From: PALSA-278 sp963760285 | Lineage (GTDB): Bacteria; Acidobacteriota; Terriglobia; Acidiferrales; UBA7541 | Direction of reading: 5' to 3' | Assembly: GCA_963760285.1 (NCBI GenBank) | Contig: CAVXCI010000003.1 | Location: 372,001-436,000 of the forward strand | DNA: 64,000 bases | Part shown: positions 33,771 to 43,532 of the stretch, piece by piece | Layout of the letters: each line of letters begins with the position of its first letter | Position numbering within the stretch: the stretch's first letter is position 1 | Notes under the pieces: model-generated | What the model saw: the letters and a program-made list of their open reading frames with translations, nothing else | Databases searched by the model: none | Told to the model about the DNA's origin: nothing | Made by a program: the position numbers and the translations under genes

Positions 33771-35045
33771 TTAGTGGCACCCAAACGCCGGCATGCCTTC
33801 CAGCATGTCGCTGGCGGCGTTGTTTCCGTGCTCCGCGGCCGCTTTCAACAGCACGCGCGCCTGATCGCAACTCTTCCGCACGCCGTTACCGGAGAGATAG
33901 AGACCAGCCAGCGCAACTTCCGCGGCCACGCTCTTCTGGCCCACCGCGACCCAAAAATGTTTCGCGGCCTGCGCGGAATTTGCCGGTCCCTCCGTACCGT
34001 TCAAAGCGCTCAACCCCGCCAAATATTCCGCGTCGCCGGGATCTTCGGCGCTCGGCGCGCTTGCGGCCTGAGGAATTGCGAGATTGCTTGCTGGGTTGCC
34101 GAAATTCGGCCGCGGGCTCAGCGCTTCGCTCGGGCGTGGCGCGGGAGTCCACGGTTTGGCTGTCGGCGCGGCATTACCATTTGCAACAAAAGAGGAATTA
34201 GGCGGAAGTTGCCGAGCCGGCGAATTCGCCGTGGAACCTGCTGCATCCGCCGGATTGGGCGCGCTGCCGGAAACATTGTTGGGCGAATGGACGAGAAGAT
34301 ATATGCCCAAAAGTATGAGAACAGCCACGGAGCCACAAACGGCTCCGAAAGCAAATTGGTTCCTGGGAACTTGAAATGGCAGCGTCGCCATTTCCGCCTC
34401 CGTTTTTGTATGCGCGGACTGGCCCTCAAGGCCCAATTCGCGAAGCTGGTCCACTTCTACCGGAGGGGGCTCCGCGGCTCTGGCCCGATGGCCCATGGAG
34501 GGCGCAATTTGATCCAGGGACGCGTAGGGCGGATGGAGGAGTCTGCCTTTTTCGGGCAATACAACAGAGGCAGCTCCCGGCGCTTTTGGATTTCCCGCGC
34601 TCTCACTCGGAGGGGCTGGCGTATTCGGGCGCCATTCGGCGGCTGCGGATGGAACATTGTGTCCGGCCGCTGTTGCGGCGTCTGTCACTCGCCAGCCGAC
34701 GCCGGGCTGGCTTTCATTCTTCGAGAGCCACGCGCGAATTTGCTGTCGCGACCCGCCGGCCAGATCAAGAAAGGAAACGCCCAGAGCCTTGCCGCCCTTG
34801 TCCCGCCAGACAATTTTTCCCTCCACCTCCACGCGGCTGTCCACGCCGAGGGAAAAGGACATGGCGATGAGTTCATCGGACGGCGAGGGATGAGCCATCT
34901 GGAGCGCCGCCCCCCCTTCGGAAAGGTCAAGGAGGAAGCCCCCGTTATCGGGACCGACCTCCACATATTCCATATTGCGGAATTTCTGACGGGCAAAGCG
35001 GCGGCGTTCGGTGTTCACCGAGCAATCCTCCGTTCTTAAATTCAC
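33771..35045 (-). CDS. PilZ domain - transmembrane - Sel1-repeat protein
   Basis: 424 residues. The N-terminal PilZ domain (about 10-110) has the c-di-GMP binding ERRRFARQKF (RxxxR-like) and DLSEGGAALQM (DxSxxG) motifs, ending with GKALGVSFLDL. A long Pro/Ala/Ser-rich linker leads to one transmembrane helix (FGAVCGSVAVLILLGIYLLV, about 233-253), a second disordered linker and Sel1-like helical repeats at the C-terminus (AEVALAGLYLSGNGVRKSCD, ARVLLKAAAEHGNNAASDML). Sel1 repeats bind partner proteins. The topology would put PilZ in the cytoplasm and Sel1 outside, so it could pass a c-di-GMP signal across the membrane. The combination is seen in the sequence; the signalling role is inferred. Confidence 0.82.
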   Translation of the reverse strand: MNLRTEDCSVNTERRRFARQKFRNMEYVEVGPDNGGFLLDLSEGGAALQMAHPSPSDELIAMSFSLGVDSRVEVEGKIVWRDKGGKALGVSFLDLAGGSRQQIRAWLSKNESQPGVGWRVTDAATAAGHNVPSAAAEWRPNTPAPPSESAGNPKAPGAASVVLPEKGRLLHPPYASLDQIAPSMGHRARAAEPPPVEVDQLRELGLEGQSAHTKTEAEMATLPFQVPRNQFAFGAVCGSVAVLILLGIYLLVHSPNNVSGSAPNPADAAGSTANSPARQLPPNSSFVANGNAAPTAKPWTPAPRPSEALSPRPNFGNPASNLAIPQAASAPSAEDPGDAEYLAGLSALNGTEGPANSAQAAKHFWVAVGQKSVAAEVALAGLYLSGNGVRKSCDQARVLLKAAAEHGNNAASDMLEGMPAFGCH

Positions 35046-35260
35046 TTTCGCCTAGTCCTACGAGGGTTGAGAGGAATCAGTATAACCTGAGCCGCACGCC
35101 AGCGGAAACATCGCGGCAGTCCGTGCTTAACGGTAAACGAGGGAATCGGCGCGCCGGTGGTGCAAAAACATGCAAAAAACTCAAGAATCGCCCCGATGAT
35201 GGGGGTCACGGGGGCGCTTCTACCGAGAAACCAGTTCCGAATTGGAACTGTTCCATCCTG

Positions 35261-37900
35261 CTACATTGCAGCGCTCTGGTTGTGGAGGAACGTGGTCAAC
35301 TGCGCCTGCTGCCCCTGGCGCATTTCAATACATATATCCGTGCGCTCCTTGCCCTGCGAAAGCTGCCGTCCCTTGTCCGGAATATTCTGGGCGGAGAAGA
35401 ACGTCTGGGCGTCATCGCGCAGCTTGGGATCGCAGAACGACCCAGACACGCCGGAGGCAATTCCGCCGGCAGCCATCTCGGAGCCCAGTTTCTTGATGAT
35501 GTCCGCGTAATGCGTCTTCAAGAAGTCATAGGCAATTTCTTCCGTACCCGGATTCCCGAAGAACCCGAAAGCGAAGAAGAGATCCTGTCCCTTCACCTCC
35601 GGGGACAAGATCATATCCAGAGTTTTCTTCTCCAGATCTGGCTGGGGGAAACCGCTGAGCGCGCCAAGATAGTTGTAATACTGTTCGGGTGACTTGGAAG
35701 TCTTCAATTTCTCCACCATCTGGTCATACAGGGCGACATCGCCGTTCCTTGCGGCAATCTGCAGTGCACTGCCCGCCAGGTTGGCGTCCACCGAAGAGGG
35801 ATCCTTCATGTATGCCTGGGTCATCTGGCGCGCCATGGCAATCACCTTGGGATCTGCACCGGCCACACCCAGCGTGTAAATGACCGTCCCGCGAGTTTGG
35901 CGCAGATCGTCCGAATCGCCGGGCTTCGCCGTCCAGCCGATCTCGTCCATGATGGGGTCGAGCAAATTACGCACCCAGGCTTCGAATGCCGGCCGGTCCT
36001 CGGAAGTAACCAGCCGGTCGTGGATGAATTGGAAGTTGCCAATCATATTGCCCAGCAAAACACTGCTGCGTTCATTTTTCATGGAGGCAACCAGGCTCAA
36101 GTAATCACCCATGGTTGCGCGGCCGACGTGCATGGCCACCCAGGTGTCTCCCAGGAAGCGAATGCGCTCTTCGGTGGTAAGGGACGTCTCCACGACGTTG
36201 GTGAGTTCGTGCTGCGTCTTGGCGTCATAGGAGGTGCGGTAGTAGCCGCGGCCTCCGGCATTGGCGAACACCCACGCCGAACAGGTTCCGTCGAGCGGGA
36301 AGGTCTGTTCTTTTTCCGTCAGCAACACGCTCTGCGTGGCGCCATCCGCGGTCTTCAGCAGAATGGGTATCTGCCAGAGCTCCGGTGAACCGGCATCGAA
36401 CTTCTCGCGTTCCGAATAATAGCGCCGCTGCGAAATGGTCACCTGCGGGTGCCCATCCGCGCACTGGTTCTGCACCGAGATCAGCGGCGCGCCGGGTTGA
36501 TTAATGAACGTGGGAAGAATTTTGTCCACTGGTTTGCCGGATGCCTGGGCAATGGCGTTCCAGAAATCCGCGGAGGTGGCATTGGCATATTGGTGCGCCT
36601 GGAGGTAATTGTTCACGCCCTGGCGGAAAACTTCCGGGCCAACGTAGGCTTCCGTCATGCGCAGCACGGAACCCGCCTTGGCATAAGCCACGCCGTCAAA
36701 CAACGCATTGATTTCCGCCGGGGTATTGGCTACATCGGCGTGAATGGGGCGAACGGCGGAAACCGCGTCCACGCCCAACGCATTGTCCGTGGCGGAAATC
36801 TCGGTGAGTTCCCAGTGCCAGTCGGGATTGTTGGCCTGCACCGGCTTGTCTTCCATCCAGGTGGCGAAACCTTCGTTCAGCCAGATATCATCCCACCACT
36901 GCGTGGTGACCAGATCGCCGAACCACTGGTGAGCCATTTCATGCGCCATGCCCGCGGCCACGTTCTGTTTTGCGCCCACGGACGCGGACTTGGGATCAAT
37001 CAGCAGGAAAGATTCGCGGTAGGTAATGGCCGCCACATTTTCCATTGCGCCGGCGGCAAAATCCGGGAAGGCGATGTTGTCCAGCTTTCCGTAGGGATAC
37101 TTGATGGTGTAGTAGTTGTTGTAATACGTCAGATTGTCTTCCGCAGTCTGCAACGCATAGGCCAACATACCCTTACTCTCTGGCACGGCGCAGACACGAA
37201 TCGGCGTCTGGCCGGATGCGCCGGAGATGCACTGGAAGTCCCCCACCATGAAGGCCACCAGATAGCTGGACATCTTCGGTGACTGCGAGAAAACCAGCGT
37301 GTGCTTCCCTTCTCCCGGACCGGGCGTATCAGACACGATATGCCCATTGGAAATGGCGGTATCGTCCTTATCTATTGTCATGGTGATGTTAAACGTGGCC
37401 TTGTAGGCGGGCTCGTCGAACGACGGAAAGGCGCGGCGCGCATCCGTGGGTTCAAACTGCGTCACGGCATAGCGGCGGCGTGGCGTCTTGCTGAGATAAA
37501 ACCCCCGCAGTTCGCTATTCAGGATTCCGTCAAAGACCATGTGAATTTCGGCAGGGCCGGCGGCGATGGAGCTGGGAACCGTGAGGGTAGCCTGCTCCTT
37601 GCCGGGGTCATAGGAGACCGTGGCCGTTTGTGTTTGGCCGCCCGCAGTCACGTGCGCCTGATTGATTTTCAGCTCCGCGGAATTCAGCGTGATCTTATCC
37701 GACGCCTGCTTCAGATTCACCTGGATGGTCGCTTCGCCCGCAAACGTGGCCTTGGCCAGGTCGGGCGTGAATTTCAAATCGTAAGTTACCGGCGTCACCG
37801 TATTTGGCAGCCGTTGTGCTTCCGCTCCACCGGCCATGAGCCCCATCGCCGCCAATAGCAGCGCGGACAGAATCATGCCGCTCCATTTCATTCGCTTCAT
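35261..37900 (-). CDS. M1 family zinc aminopeptidase, exported
   Basis: 879 residues; GGAGGAGTGAA before the ATG. Signal peptide (MILSALLLAAMGLMAGGAEA). The M1 hallmarks are complete: exopeptidase motif GAMENVAAITYRESF and zinc site HEMAHQWFGDLVTTQWWDD followed by the third ligand in NEGFATW. The C-terminal helical ERAP1-like domain (about 540-860) is present, so the length is normal. It removes N-terminal amino acids from peptides in the periplasm or outside. It stands alone in its direction, 215 bases from the PilZ gene. Confidence 0.93.
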   Translation of the reverse strand: MKRMKWSGMILSALLLAAMGLMAGGAEAQRLPNTVTPVTYDLKFTPDLAKATFAGEATIQVNLKQASDKITLNSAELKINQAHVTAGGQTQTATVSYDPGKEQATLTVPSSIAAGPAEIHMVFDGILNSELRGFYLSKTPRRRYAVTQFEPTDARRAFPSFDEPAYKATFNITMTIDKDDTAISNGHIVSDTPGPGEGKHTLVFSQSPKMSSYLVAFMVGDFQCISGASGQTPIRVCAVPESKGMLAYALQTAEDNLTYYNNYYTIKYPYGKLDNIAFPDFAAGAMENVAAITYRESFLLIDPKSASVGAKQNVAAGMAHEMAHQWFGDLVTTQWWDDIWLNEGFATWMEDKPVQANNPDWHWELTEISATDNALGVDAVSAVRPIHADVANTPAEINALFDGVAYAKAGSVLRMTEAYVGPEVFRQGVNNYLQAHQYANATSADFWNAIAQASGKPVDKILPTFINQPGAPLISVQNQCADGHPQVTISQRRYYSEREKFDAGSPELWQIPILLKTADGATQSVLLTEKEQTFPLDGTCSAWVFANAGGRGYYRTSYDAKTQHELTNVVETSLTTEERIRFLGDTWVAMHVGRATMGDYLSLVASMKNERSSVLLGNMIGNFQFIHDRLVTSEDRPAFEAWVRNLLDPIMDEIGWTAKPGDSDDLRQTRGTVIYTLGVAGADPKVIAMARQMTQAYMKDPSSVDANLAGSALQIAARNGDVALYDQMVEKLKTSKSPEQYYNYLGALSGFPQPDLEKKTLDMILSPEVKGQDLFFAFGFFGNPGTEEIAYDFLKTHYADIIKKLGSEMAAGGIASGVSGSFCDPKLRDDAQTFFSAQNIPDKGRQLSQGKERTDICIEMRQGQQAQLTTFLHNQSAAM

Positions 37901-38330
37901 TTCACTCCTCCGTTATTTGAATAAACTGGAATTTTAGACGGGTGAACACTCAAACCCTAACTGGGCCTGCTCCACGTACCATCACCCGACACTGCTCTGC
38001 GGCAATTCATGGACCAGTCCGCGACCGCATATCAATTACGCAAATCCGGGTGGTATAGTTTCTCCAAGGGCCCCGCTTACACGGAATGCTCTTTCTTTTG
38101 ACGCAGCTACAGAGCTTTCGTCCCCGGGACGGCCATTCGGCACATTCCCTTCGCAGGAATTGATGTTTCGACAGAATTTCATAGGCAAATCATTTGTCCA
38201 TTATCGAACACTTGGGATGCGAAAGTGAACGCAAAAGGCGTGTCCGCACCGTTCATGCCTCGCCAGATGGAAACGACGCATAATGATAGCCTAAAATGGG
38301 GCTTACACTCGGAGGACCCACGACTTTCCC
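37901..38330. other. divergent intergenic region
   Basis: 430 bases between the M1 aminopeptidase and the MscS-type channel genes, which are transcribed away from each other. No coding frame of quality, RNA gene or repeat is visible. A CATAAT at 38279-38284 could be a -10 element for the channel gene, but no good -35 precedes it. Confidence 0.3.
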
Positions 38331-40343
38331 ATGAGCCACCCACGTCCTGCAACAGTCGCGCCGAACAACGGCACACCGCATTTCCGCGGTGCGCGCGCAT
38401 ATCTGGCCGGCTTTCTAGCCGTCTTCTTCGCCGCCTCGCTCGCCCAATGCCCGTCCCGTGCCGCGCAGACAGCTCCCCCTGTGGGGTCGCAATCTGGCAC
38501 CGTCATTCAATACCTTGACCAGGTCATTGACTGGTATGGGGAAATTCCTCTCCAGCAGGAAATTGCCACTGACCCCAACAGCATGATGGTGGCGATCGAC
38601 AACCGGCAAATCGCCGAGGAGGTCGTCCGCCTGGCTTTTGAATTTGCCCGCGCGCAGGCGCAGCCAAGTTCCAAGGCCGCCGCGCCTAACGCGTCGACGA
38701 GCTCGTCCCCCGGCGCCACGGAATACGAGGGTCTGCTTCGCTGGTCGGCAACGGTAGACCAGCAGATCAAAGACACGCAAACCAGTTTGGATTCTCTCAA
38801 GCGGAAGATTGATACCTCAGCGGGGGCGAAGCGGCGAGCCCTGCTTTCGCAGGAGTCCGAACTGGAAAGCGAACTACAGCTCGCCAATGCGCGGCATGAC
38901 GCTGTTCAAGCGATGCTGGACTTCGTCACCAGCACCGCCAACGGCGGTCCGGGCGCCACTGGTTTGCGCGCGGAGATCGAAGCACTGGCGCGGACTCTCC
39001 CCGCCGGCCTTACCAAGTCCGCGCCCGGGGGCGTGAACAACGCCCAGAAGGACGCCCCGTTCACCGCGAGTCTTTCGGCGGGCGCAACGAACAGTTCGCC
39101 CACGGGCCTCTGGGGACTATCCGCGGACCTCTATAAGCTCTATGGAAGCATCGGCACGTTGAATTCCAGCATTCGTAAAACGGACAATTTATCCAACGCC
39201 ACTGAAAAGTTGCGCGCTCCGCTGGTCAACGATCTGCGCACCTTTGCGCAGCAGGGTGACACGCTGGCGAAGCAGGCGGACGCCGCCTCGCCTTCCGAGC
39301 TCGCGCAGGAGAAAAAGCAGCTGGATGATTTGACGGCGCAGTTTAAGAAATCCACCGCCAGCGTCCTTCCCTTGAGCAAGCAGGCCGTACTCCTCGATTT
39401 TTACAAGCGAAACCTGCTGAACTGGCAAGCCGCGGTGCGCCTGAAGGCCAAAGCCGAATGGAAGCGCCTGCTCATCCATGTGATTTTCCTGGCGATCCTT
39501 GTTGGAGTGGTGATTGCTCTCGCGGAAGTGGCGCGGCGCAGCATACAGCGCTATGTGCAGGACGCTCACCGGCGGCACCAGTTCATGGCCATTCGCCGGG
39601 TCCTTCTTTGGTTCCTCGTCTGCATCGTCGTGGCCATCTCCTTCGCCAGCGACCTTGGCTCCGTGGCCACCTTTGCCGGATTGCTCACCGCGGGCGTCGC
39701 CGTGGCCCTGCAAAGCGTGATCCTCTCGATTGCCGGTTATTTCTTTCTGATCGGAAGATATGGCGTCCGCGTGGGCGATCGCGTGGAGATTGCCGGAGTC
39801 CCGGGCAAAGTGGTGGATATCGGCCTGGTGCGCCTGCATCTGATGGAACTCACCAGCAACGGAGCGGAAACTCCCACGGGCCGCGTGGTGGCATTCGCCA
39901 ATTCGATTGTCTTTCAGGCCAGCGCCGGCGTTTTCAAGCAAATTCCCGGCACAAACTTTATCTGGCGCGAAGCCATCGTCACGCTTCGCCCCGGAAGCAA
40001 CTACGCCGCCGCCGAGGAACGGCTTCAGAAGGCGGTGGAGGGGGTGTTTGCCAATTACACCAAAGAACTGGATATCCAATTCCGCCAGATGGAAAAATCC
40101 ATTGCCTCGCCTTCGGTGAGCTCACTCCGGCCGCGTGTCCATCTGCGCCTCGCGCCAAATGGCCTGGAGGCATCCGTCCGTTTCCCCGTAACGCTGCAGA
40201 AGGCAGCCGAAATGGAAGAGCGCGTCACGCGTGAATTGCTGCAGGCCATCGACGCCGACCCCAAATTGTGGCCGTCCGGTTCGAACACCCCGACGGTGCA
40301 GATCAAGCCTGATGTAGCTCCGCCATCCGAGCCCAAAAAATAG
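38331..40343 (+). CDS. MscS-family mechanosensitive channel with long periplasmic N-terminus
   Basis: 670 residues. Signal-like N-terminus (AYLAGFLAVFFAASLAQCPS), then about 330 residues that are largely helical and coiled-coil (TQTSLDSLKRKIDTS, QEKKQLDDLTAQFKK). The channel core has two or three transmembrane helices: LLIHVIFLAILVGVVIALAE, VLLWFLVCIVVAISFAS and the pore-lining AGLLTAGVAVALQSVILSIA. The beta domain is IGRYGVRVGDRVEIAGVPGK with VVDIGLVRLHLMEL, and an alpha/beta C-terminal domain follows. The layout resembles MscK/YbdG-like larger members. It opens under membrane tension to release solutes. The start is uncertain because GGAGG lies 15 bases upstream. Confidence 0.85.
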   Translation: MSHPRPATVAPNNGTPHFRGARAYLAGFLAVFFAASLAQCPSRAAQTAPPVGSQSGTVIQYLDQVIDWYGEIPLQQEIATDPNSMMVAIDNRQIAEEVVRLAFEFARAQAQPSSKAAAPNASTSSSPGATEYEGLLRWSATVDQQIKDTQTSLDSLKRKIDTSAGAKRRALLSQESELESELQLANARHDAVQAMLDFVTSTANGGPGATGLRAEIEALARTLPAGLTKSAPGGVNNAQKDAPFTASLSAGATNSSPTGLWGLSADLYKLYGSIGTLNSSIRKTDNLSNATEKLRAPLVNDLRTFAQQGDTLAKQADAASPSELAQEKKQLDDLTAQFKKSTASVLPLSKQAVLLDFYKRNLLNWQAAVRLKAKAEWKRLLIHVIFLAILVGVVIALAEVARRSIQRYVQDAHRRHQFMAIRRVLLWFLVCIVVAISFASDLGSVATFAGLLTAGVAVALQSVILSIAGYFFLIGRYGVRVGDRVEIAGVPGKVVDIGLVRLHLMELTSNGAETPTGRVVAFANSIVFQASAGVFKQIPGTNFIWREAIVTLRPGSNYAAAEERLQKAVEGVFANYTKELDIQFRQMEKSIASPSVSSLRPRVHLRLAPNGLEASVRFPVTLQKAAEMEERVTRELLQAIDADPKLWPSGSNTPTVQIKPDVAPPSEPKK

Positions 40344-40447
40344 ATTGGTCCATTCGGCTTCAGCGCGCCACGCCACGGTGCACGAACGGAAATAAATTCT
40401 TCCGCGATGTTCAGTTCCGGGGGAATTCCGCACCCCACGCCGGGATT

Positions 40448-41008
40448 CTACTGCGTGGCGTGCGCGCTTCCCAGCTTTTCCCGGCGCTCCTGCAGTTTTC
40501 GCCGCAGGTCGGCGGGCGTATTGGGATTGAACGCCACCAGGTACCACAGTGGCTGGCTGCGATCCCGGCTGAGTGTCAGAAGAGTTGGTCCATCGGCGTT
40601 GGGATGCCGGGCAATGTTTTCGCGAATAGCCGGATACGGATGACGCGCCAGACGCCGCAATGTTCGCGAGGCGGCCCGCGGATGCTCACTGATCAGGCGC
40701 AGAAGATAATAATCCTCGCGCGGGGCCTGTTTGGAGAGCTGCTCGAGGACCTCCGGATTCACTTCGGCGTTCAGTACCGTGCCTACTTTCTCGTCCCAGG
40801 AAGTATTGATGTGGTTCAACTCCTGCGTGCGTTCGTGGATAAGCTGTTCCACCATGCGCCGCTCCTGCATCAGGCGCCCGTGAGACATGGCGCTTTTTTC
40901 GATCGATTCCAGCACGCGCAGGAGGTGCTGCCGCTCGCCGAACACAATCTGGGAAGTTCGCACCGCCTTGCCTTTCATGCTCTGGCGGACCAGGTCAGAA
41001 CGCCTCAT
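40448..41008 (-). CDS. leucine-rich repeat variant (LRV)-like protein
   Basis: 186 residues from the ATG at 41006-41008 with AAAGGAGCGG upstream. The N-terminal half is charged helix (LRVLESIEKSAMSHGRLM). The C-terminal half has repeating units like LISEHPRAASRTLRRLARHP, AIRENIARHPNADGPTLLTL and LWYLVAFNPNTPADLRRKL, which match the LRV consensus (arrays of alternating alpha and 3-10 helices). No cysteine cluster as in the Azotobacter LRV protein is present. Such arrays act in protein binding. No catalytic motif is seen. Confidence 0.6.
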   Translation of the reverse strand: MRRSDLVRQSMKGKAVRTSQIVFGERQHLLRVLESIEKSAMSHGRLMQERRMVEQLIHERTQELNHINTSWDEKVGTVLNAEVNPEVLEQLSKQAPREDYYLLRLISEHPRAASRTLRRLARHPYPAIRENIARHPNADGPTLLTLSRDRSQPLWYLVAFNPNTPADLRRKLQERREKLGSAHATQ

Positions 41009-41202
41009 GACGCCACCGCTCCTTTTCACCCCCGGTACCACACCCCTTCACACCATGGCACCTTATCTATAAGGAGGACATCCGTGGGTTCAGTATTCAT
41101 GGAGATTATGGGTGCGCGTGGGACTGGAGTAAAGTTGCACCGGATGGCGGTGTGCCTTGCTCTGCAATATCAGCTCCGCCGCCAATTCACCGGGGGACTT
41201 CC

Positions 41203-41496
41203 GTGTCTGTCTTCGACGAATTTAACACTGAGATTCAGCATTACGAAACCTTGCTGGGGCGGCGCCGCGGCCGGCTGGCCGTGGCATTGGACCGGCTGAC
41301 CACGGCGCAACTCGAGGTGGGCCAGCACGCCGTATATTGCCGCAGGACGGCCGATCCAGAAGAACCCTCCCTGGATATTCAGGAAATTACCCGCGAGCTA
41401 AGGTATGCCAAGGAGTTAATTCAGAATGTAATGGAGGAACTCCGCGAAGCAAGCAGCGCTTCAGGCAACGCGGCTCCGCGGCTGCCGTTGCTTTAA
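41203..41496 (+). CDS. small helical protein of unknown function
   Basis: 97 residues from a GTG at 41203, preceded by a purine-rich CGGGGGAC; the frame is open upstream to 41152. Mostly charged helix (FDEFNTEIQHYETLLGRRRG, ITRELRYAKELIQNVMEELR), likely a coiled coil, with one cysteine. No signal peptide or membrane segment. It lies between the divergent LRV-like gene and the convergent hydrolase gene. The family is not recognised. Confidence 0.5.
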   Translation: MSVFDEFNTEIQHYETLLGRRRGRLAVALDRLTTAQLEVGQHAVYCRRTADPEEPSLDIQEITRELRYAKELIQNVMEELREASSASGNAAPRLPLL

Positions 41497-41514
41497 GCTC
41501 CGGGAACCGAACGC

Positions 41515-42210
41515 TCAGTGCTCCTGCAGAAATGGATTAGTTTCTCTCTCCGCGCCGATGGTGGTTTCTTCACCGTGCCCGGTAAAAACAAGCGTCTCAT
41601 CGGGCAGGGCCATCAACTTCTGCTGCAGCGACCGCATAATTTTCTCGCGCGATCCGCCCCAGAGATCCGTCCTGCCGATGCTTCCGGCAAACAGCGTGTC
41701 GCCGGAAAAGAGTATGGGAGGACCGCCAGCGGCATCGCTGCTTGTTTCAGCCTGGATTCCCCGCGCGCGATTCTCCGGGACATAAAGGCTAATGCTTCCC
41801 TCCGTGTGCCCGGGTGTTTCCATCACCTCCAGCTTCCACGCGCCGCAGTCCAGCACATCCCCTTCTTTTAGAAATTTCTCCACGTTGGTCACCGGCGGCG
41901 GAGCCACACCCAGCCAGCGCGCCTGCACATCAATGTTCTTGTAAAGCTCCAGGTCGGCGCGATGGAAGTAAACCGGGGCTCCCGTCAAACCATGCAGCCG
42001 CGCCAGCCCGCCGACATGGTCAATGTGCGTGTGCGTGCTGACGATGGCATCCACTCGCAGGTTGTGGCGATTCAAAATTTCCTGGATGCGCGACACATCG
42101 TCGCCGGGATCAATTACGATCGCGCCGCCGGTGGCAGCGTCGCCCAGAATCGAGCAGTTACACGCCAGCATGCCCACTGGCAGAACTTCGTGGATGCGCG
42201 TGTCCTTCAT
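41515..42210 (-). CDS. metallo-beta-lactamase fold hydrolase (glyoxalase II-like)
   Basis: 231 residues from the ATG at 42208-42210 with GGGAGGCG upstream. The metal-binding motif THTHIDHVGG (HxHxDH), the second-site METPGHTEGSI, FSGDTLFAGSIGRTDL and the final VFTGHGEETTIGAERETN are all in place for the YcbL/glyoxalase II subgroup. Members hydrolyse thioesters such as S-lactoylglutathione, though this subgroup often has other substrates. With a BshB1-type gene elsewhere in the window a bacillithiol-linked substrate is possible but not shown. Divergent from the YgfZ gene with 68 bases between. Confidence 0.85.
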   Translation of the reverse strand: MKDTRIHEVLPVGMLACNCSILGDAATGGAIVIDPGDDVSRIQEILNRHNLRVDAIVSTHTHIDHVGGLARLHGLTGAPVYFHRADLELYKNIDVQARWLGVAPPPVTNVEKFLKEGDVLDCGAWKLEVMETPGHTEGSISLYVPENRARGIQAETSSDAAGGPPILFSGDTLFAGSIGRTDLWGGSREKIMRSLQQKLMALPDETLVFTGHGEETTIGAERETNPFLQEH

Positions 42211-42278
42211 CGCCTCCCAGTATAGCAACTGCACGATGCGCTCCCGTCCTTCCAGTTACCTCCGGCCCATCTGCTAAG

Positions 42279-43361
42279 ATGGAGCCGATGGGCACGTGCG
42301 AAACACCGTTGCGAGCAGTGGAAGAGGCGCAGGGGGCCAAATTTGGAGAGTGGTTCGGCTGCCAGTTGCCTTCCGAGTTCTCGGGATTTGAGGCGGAATA
42401 CCGCGCGTTGCGCGAATCCATCGGCGTGGTGGATGAAAATTACCGCGCCTGGTTTTCCTTTACCGGGCCCGACCGTGGGCGCTACCTCAACGCGATTCTC
42501 ACCAACAACATCCGCGATCTTGGCCCCGGCCAAGCCGTTCCGGCCCTGTTTCTCAACGCTCAGGGGCACATCATCGCGGAGATGGAGATTCTTGCGCTGC
42601 CGGACCGATTTCTCGCCGCCTCCTATTCGATGATTCGCGAGGCGCTGGCTGCGGCGCTCGACAGGTACATCATCATGGATGATGTGACTATGACCGACGA
42701 GACCGAACAATTCGGCGTGGTATCCATCGAAGGGCCCGCGGCGCCAGCCGCCGTGCAGGAAATTTGCGGACTGGCGCTCGATTCCCTGCCGGAGTTCGTC
42801 CACGTCGAGGCGCTAGTGGCGGGAATTCCCTGCCACGTCCAACGCCGCTCGCCCGGCGGAATTCCTGGCGCTGAATTTCTATCCTCCCGCGCCGCTATTG
42901 CAACTGTTTGGAACGGACTTTGCGAAACCGCTTCTCGCCACGGAGGCCGTCCCGCGGGATATTCAGCGCTTTCCGCTGTCCGTCTCGAGGCGGGAATTCC
43001 CTGGTATGGATACGAATTCGACGAGAGCGTTCTGCCCCACGAAGCAGGGCTGGAGAACACGCACATCAGTTTTTCCAAAGGCTGCTATGTGGGACAGGAA
43101 ATTGTGGAGCGCGTCCGCTCCCGCGGGCATTTGAACCGCCATTTGGCCCTGGTGCAATTTTCGGGCGAGAAGACTCCCGCGCGCGGGACGCAGCTCCTTG
43201 AATCCGGCAAGACCGCCGGCCACGTTACGCGCGCGGCGTGGTCTCCCTCGCACCGTGCTCCCATTGGATTCGCGCTGCTGCGCCGCGAATTCCTTCAGCC
43301 CGGGAGCGTCTTGCAACTCGATCACTCGACTGCCGCCGTCCTTCCATTTCCCCGGCGTTGA
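42279..43361 (+). CDS. ygfZ: YgfZ/GcvT-like folate-binding protein
   Basis: 360 residues; an ATG at 42288 with GGAG four bases upstream is an equally good start. The GcvT-like N-terminal domain has YRALRESIGVVDENYRAWFS. The diagnostic YgfZ signature KGCYVGQEIVERVRSRGHLN (KGCYxGQE) with its conserved cysteine is complete, and a C-terminal barrel with GSVLQLDHS follows. YgfZ uses tetrahydrofolate to help assemble or repair certain Fe-S proteins. NifU-like and ErpA genes are found elsewhere in the window but not adjacent. Confidence 0.88.
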   Translation: MEPMGTCETPLRAVEEAQGAKFGEWFGCQLPSEFSGFEAEYRALRESIGVVDENYRAWFSFTGPDRGRYLNAILTNNIRDLGPGQAVPALFLNAQGHIIAEMEILALPDRFLAASYSMIREALAAALDRYIIMDDVTMTDETEQFGVVSIEGPAAPAAVQEICGLALDSLPEFVHVEALVAGIPCHVQRRSPGGIPGAEFLSSRAAIATVWNGLCETASRHGGRPAGYSALSAVRLEAGIPWYGYEFDESVLPHEAGLENTHISFSKGCYVGQEIVERVRSRGHLNRHLALVQFSGEKTPARGTQLLESGKTAGHVTRAAWSPSHRAPIGFALLRREFLQPGSVLQLDHSTAAVLPFPRR

Positions 43362-43380
43362 TTCCGCCTGCCACGCCTGA

Positions 43381-43414
43381 AAACAAAAAGCCCGCCAAAG
43401 ATTCAGGCGGGCTG
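43381..43414 (-). terminator. rho-independent terminator between ygfZ and nuoB
   Basis: Stem GCCCGCC (43391-43397) and GGCGGGC (43407-43413) with an outer A-T pair and a 9-base loop. On the minus strand it is followed by TTTTTGTTTT (43381-43390), so it terminates nuoB. On the plus strand it may also end ygfZ, though without a T-run. Confidence 0.75.
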
Positions 43415-43532
43415 CAATCTCTTATGAATTTTTCAACAGGCTGGCCTGACGCCCCCTCCTGGCAATCCCGGCATCCTCCTGAGCGGCGGCTAAGAGAGAT
43501 TCAGCGACTGCACGAAACTTCCACGCTGGGCG

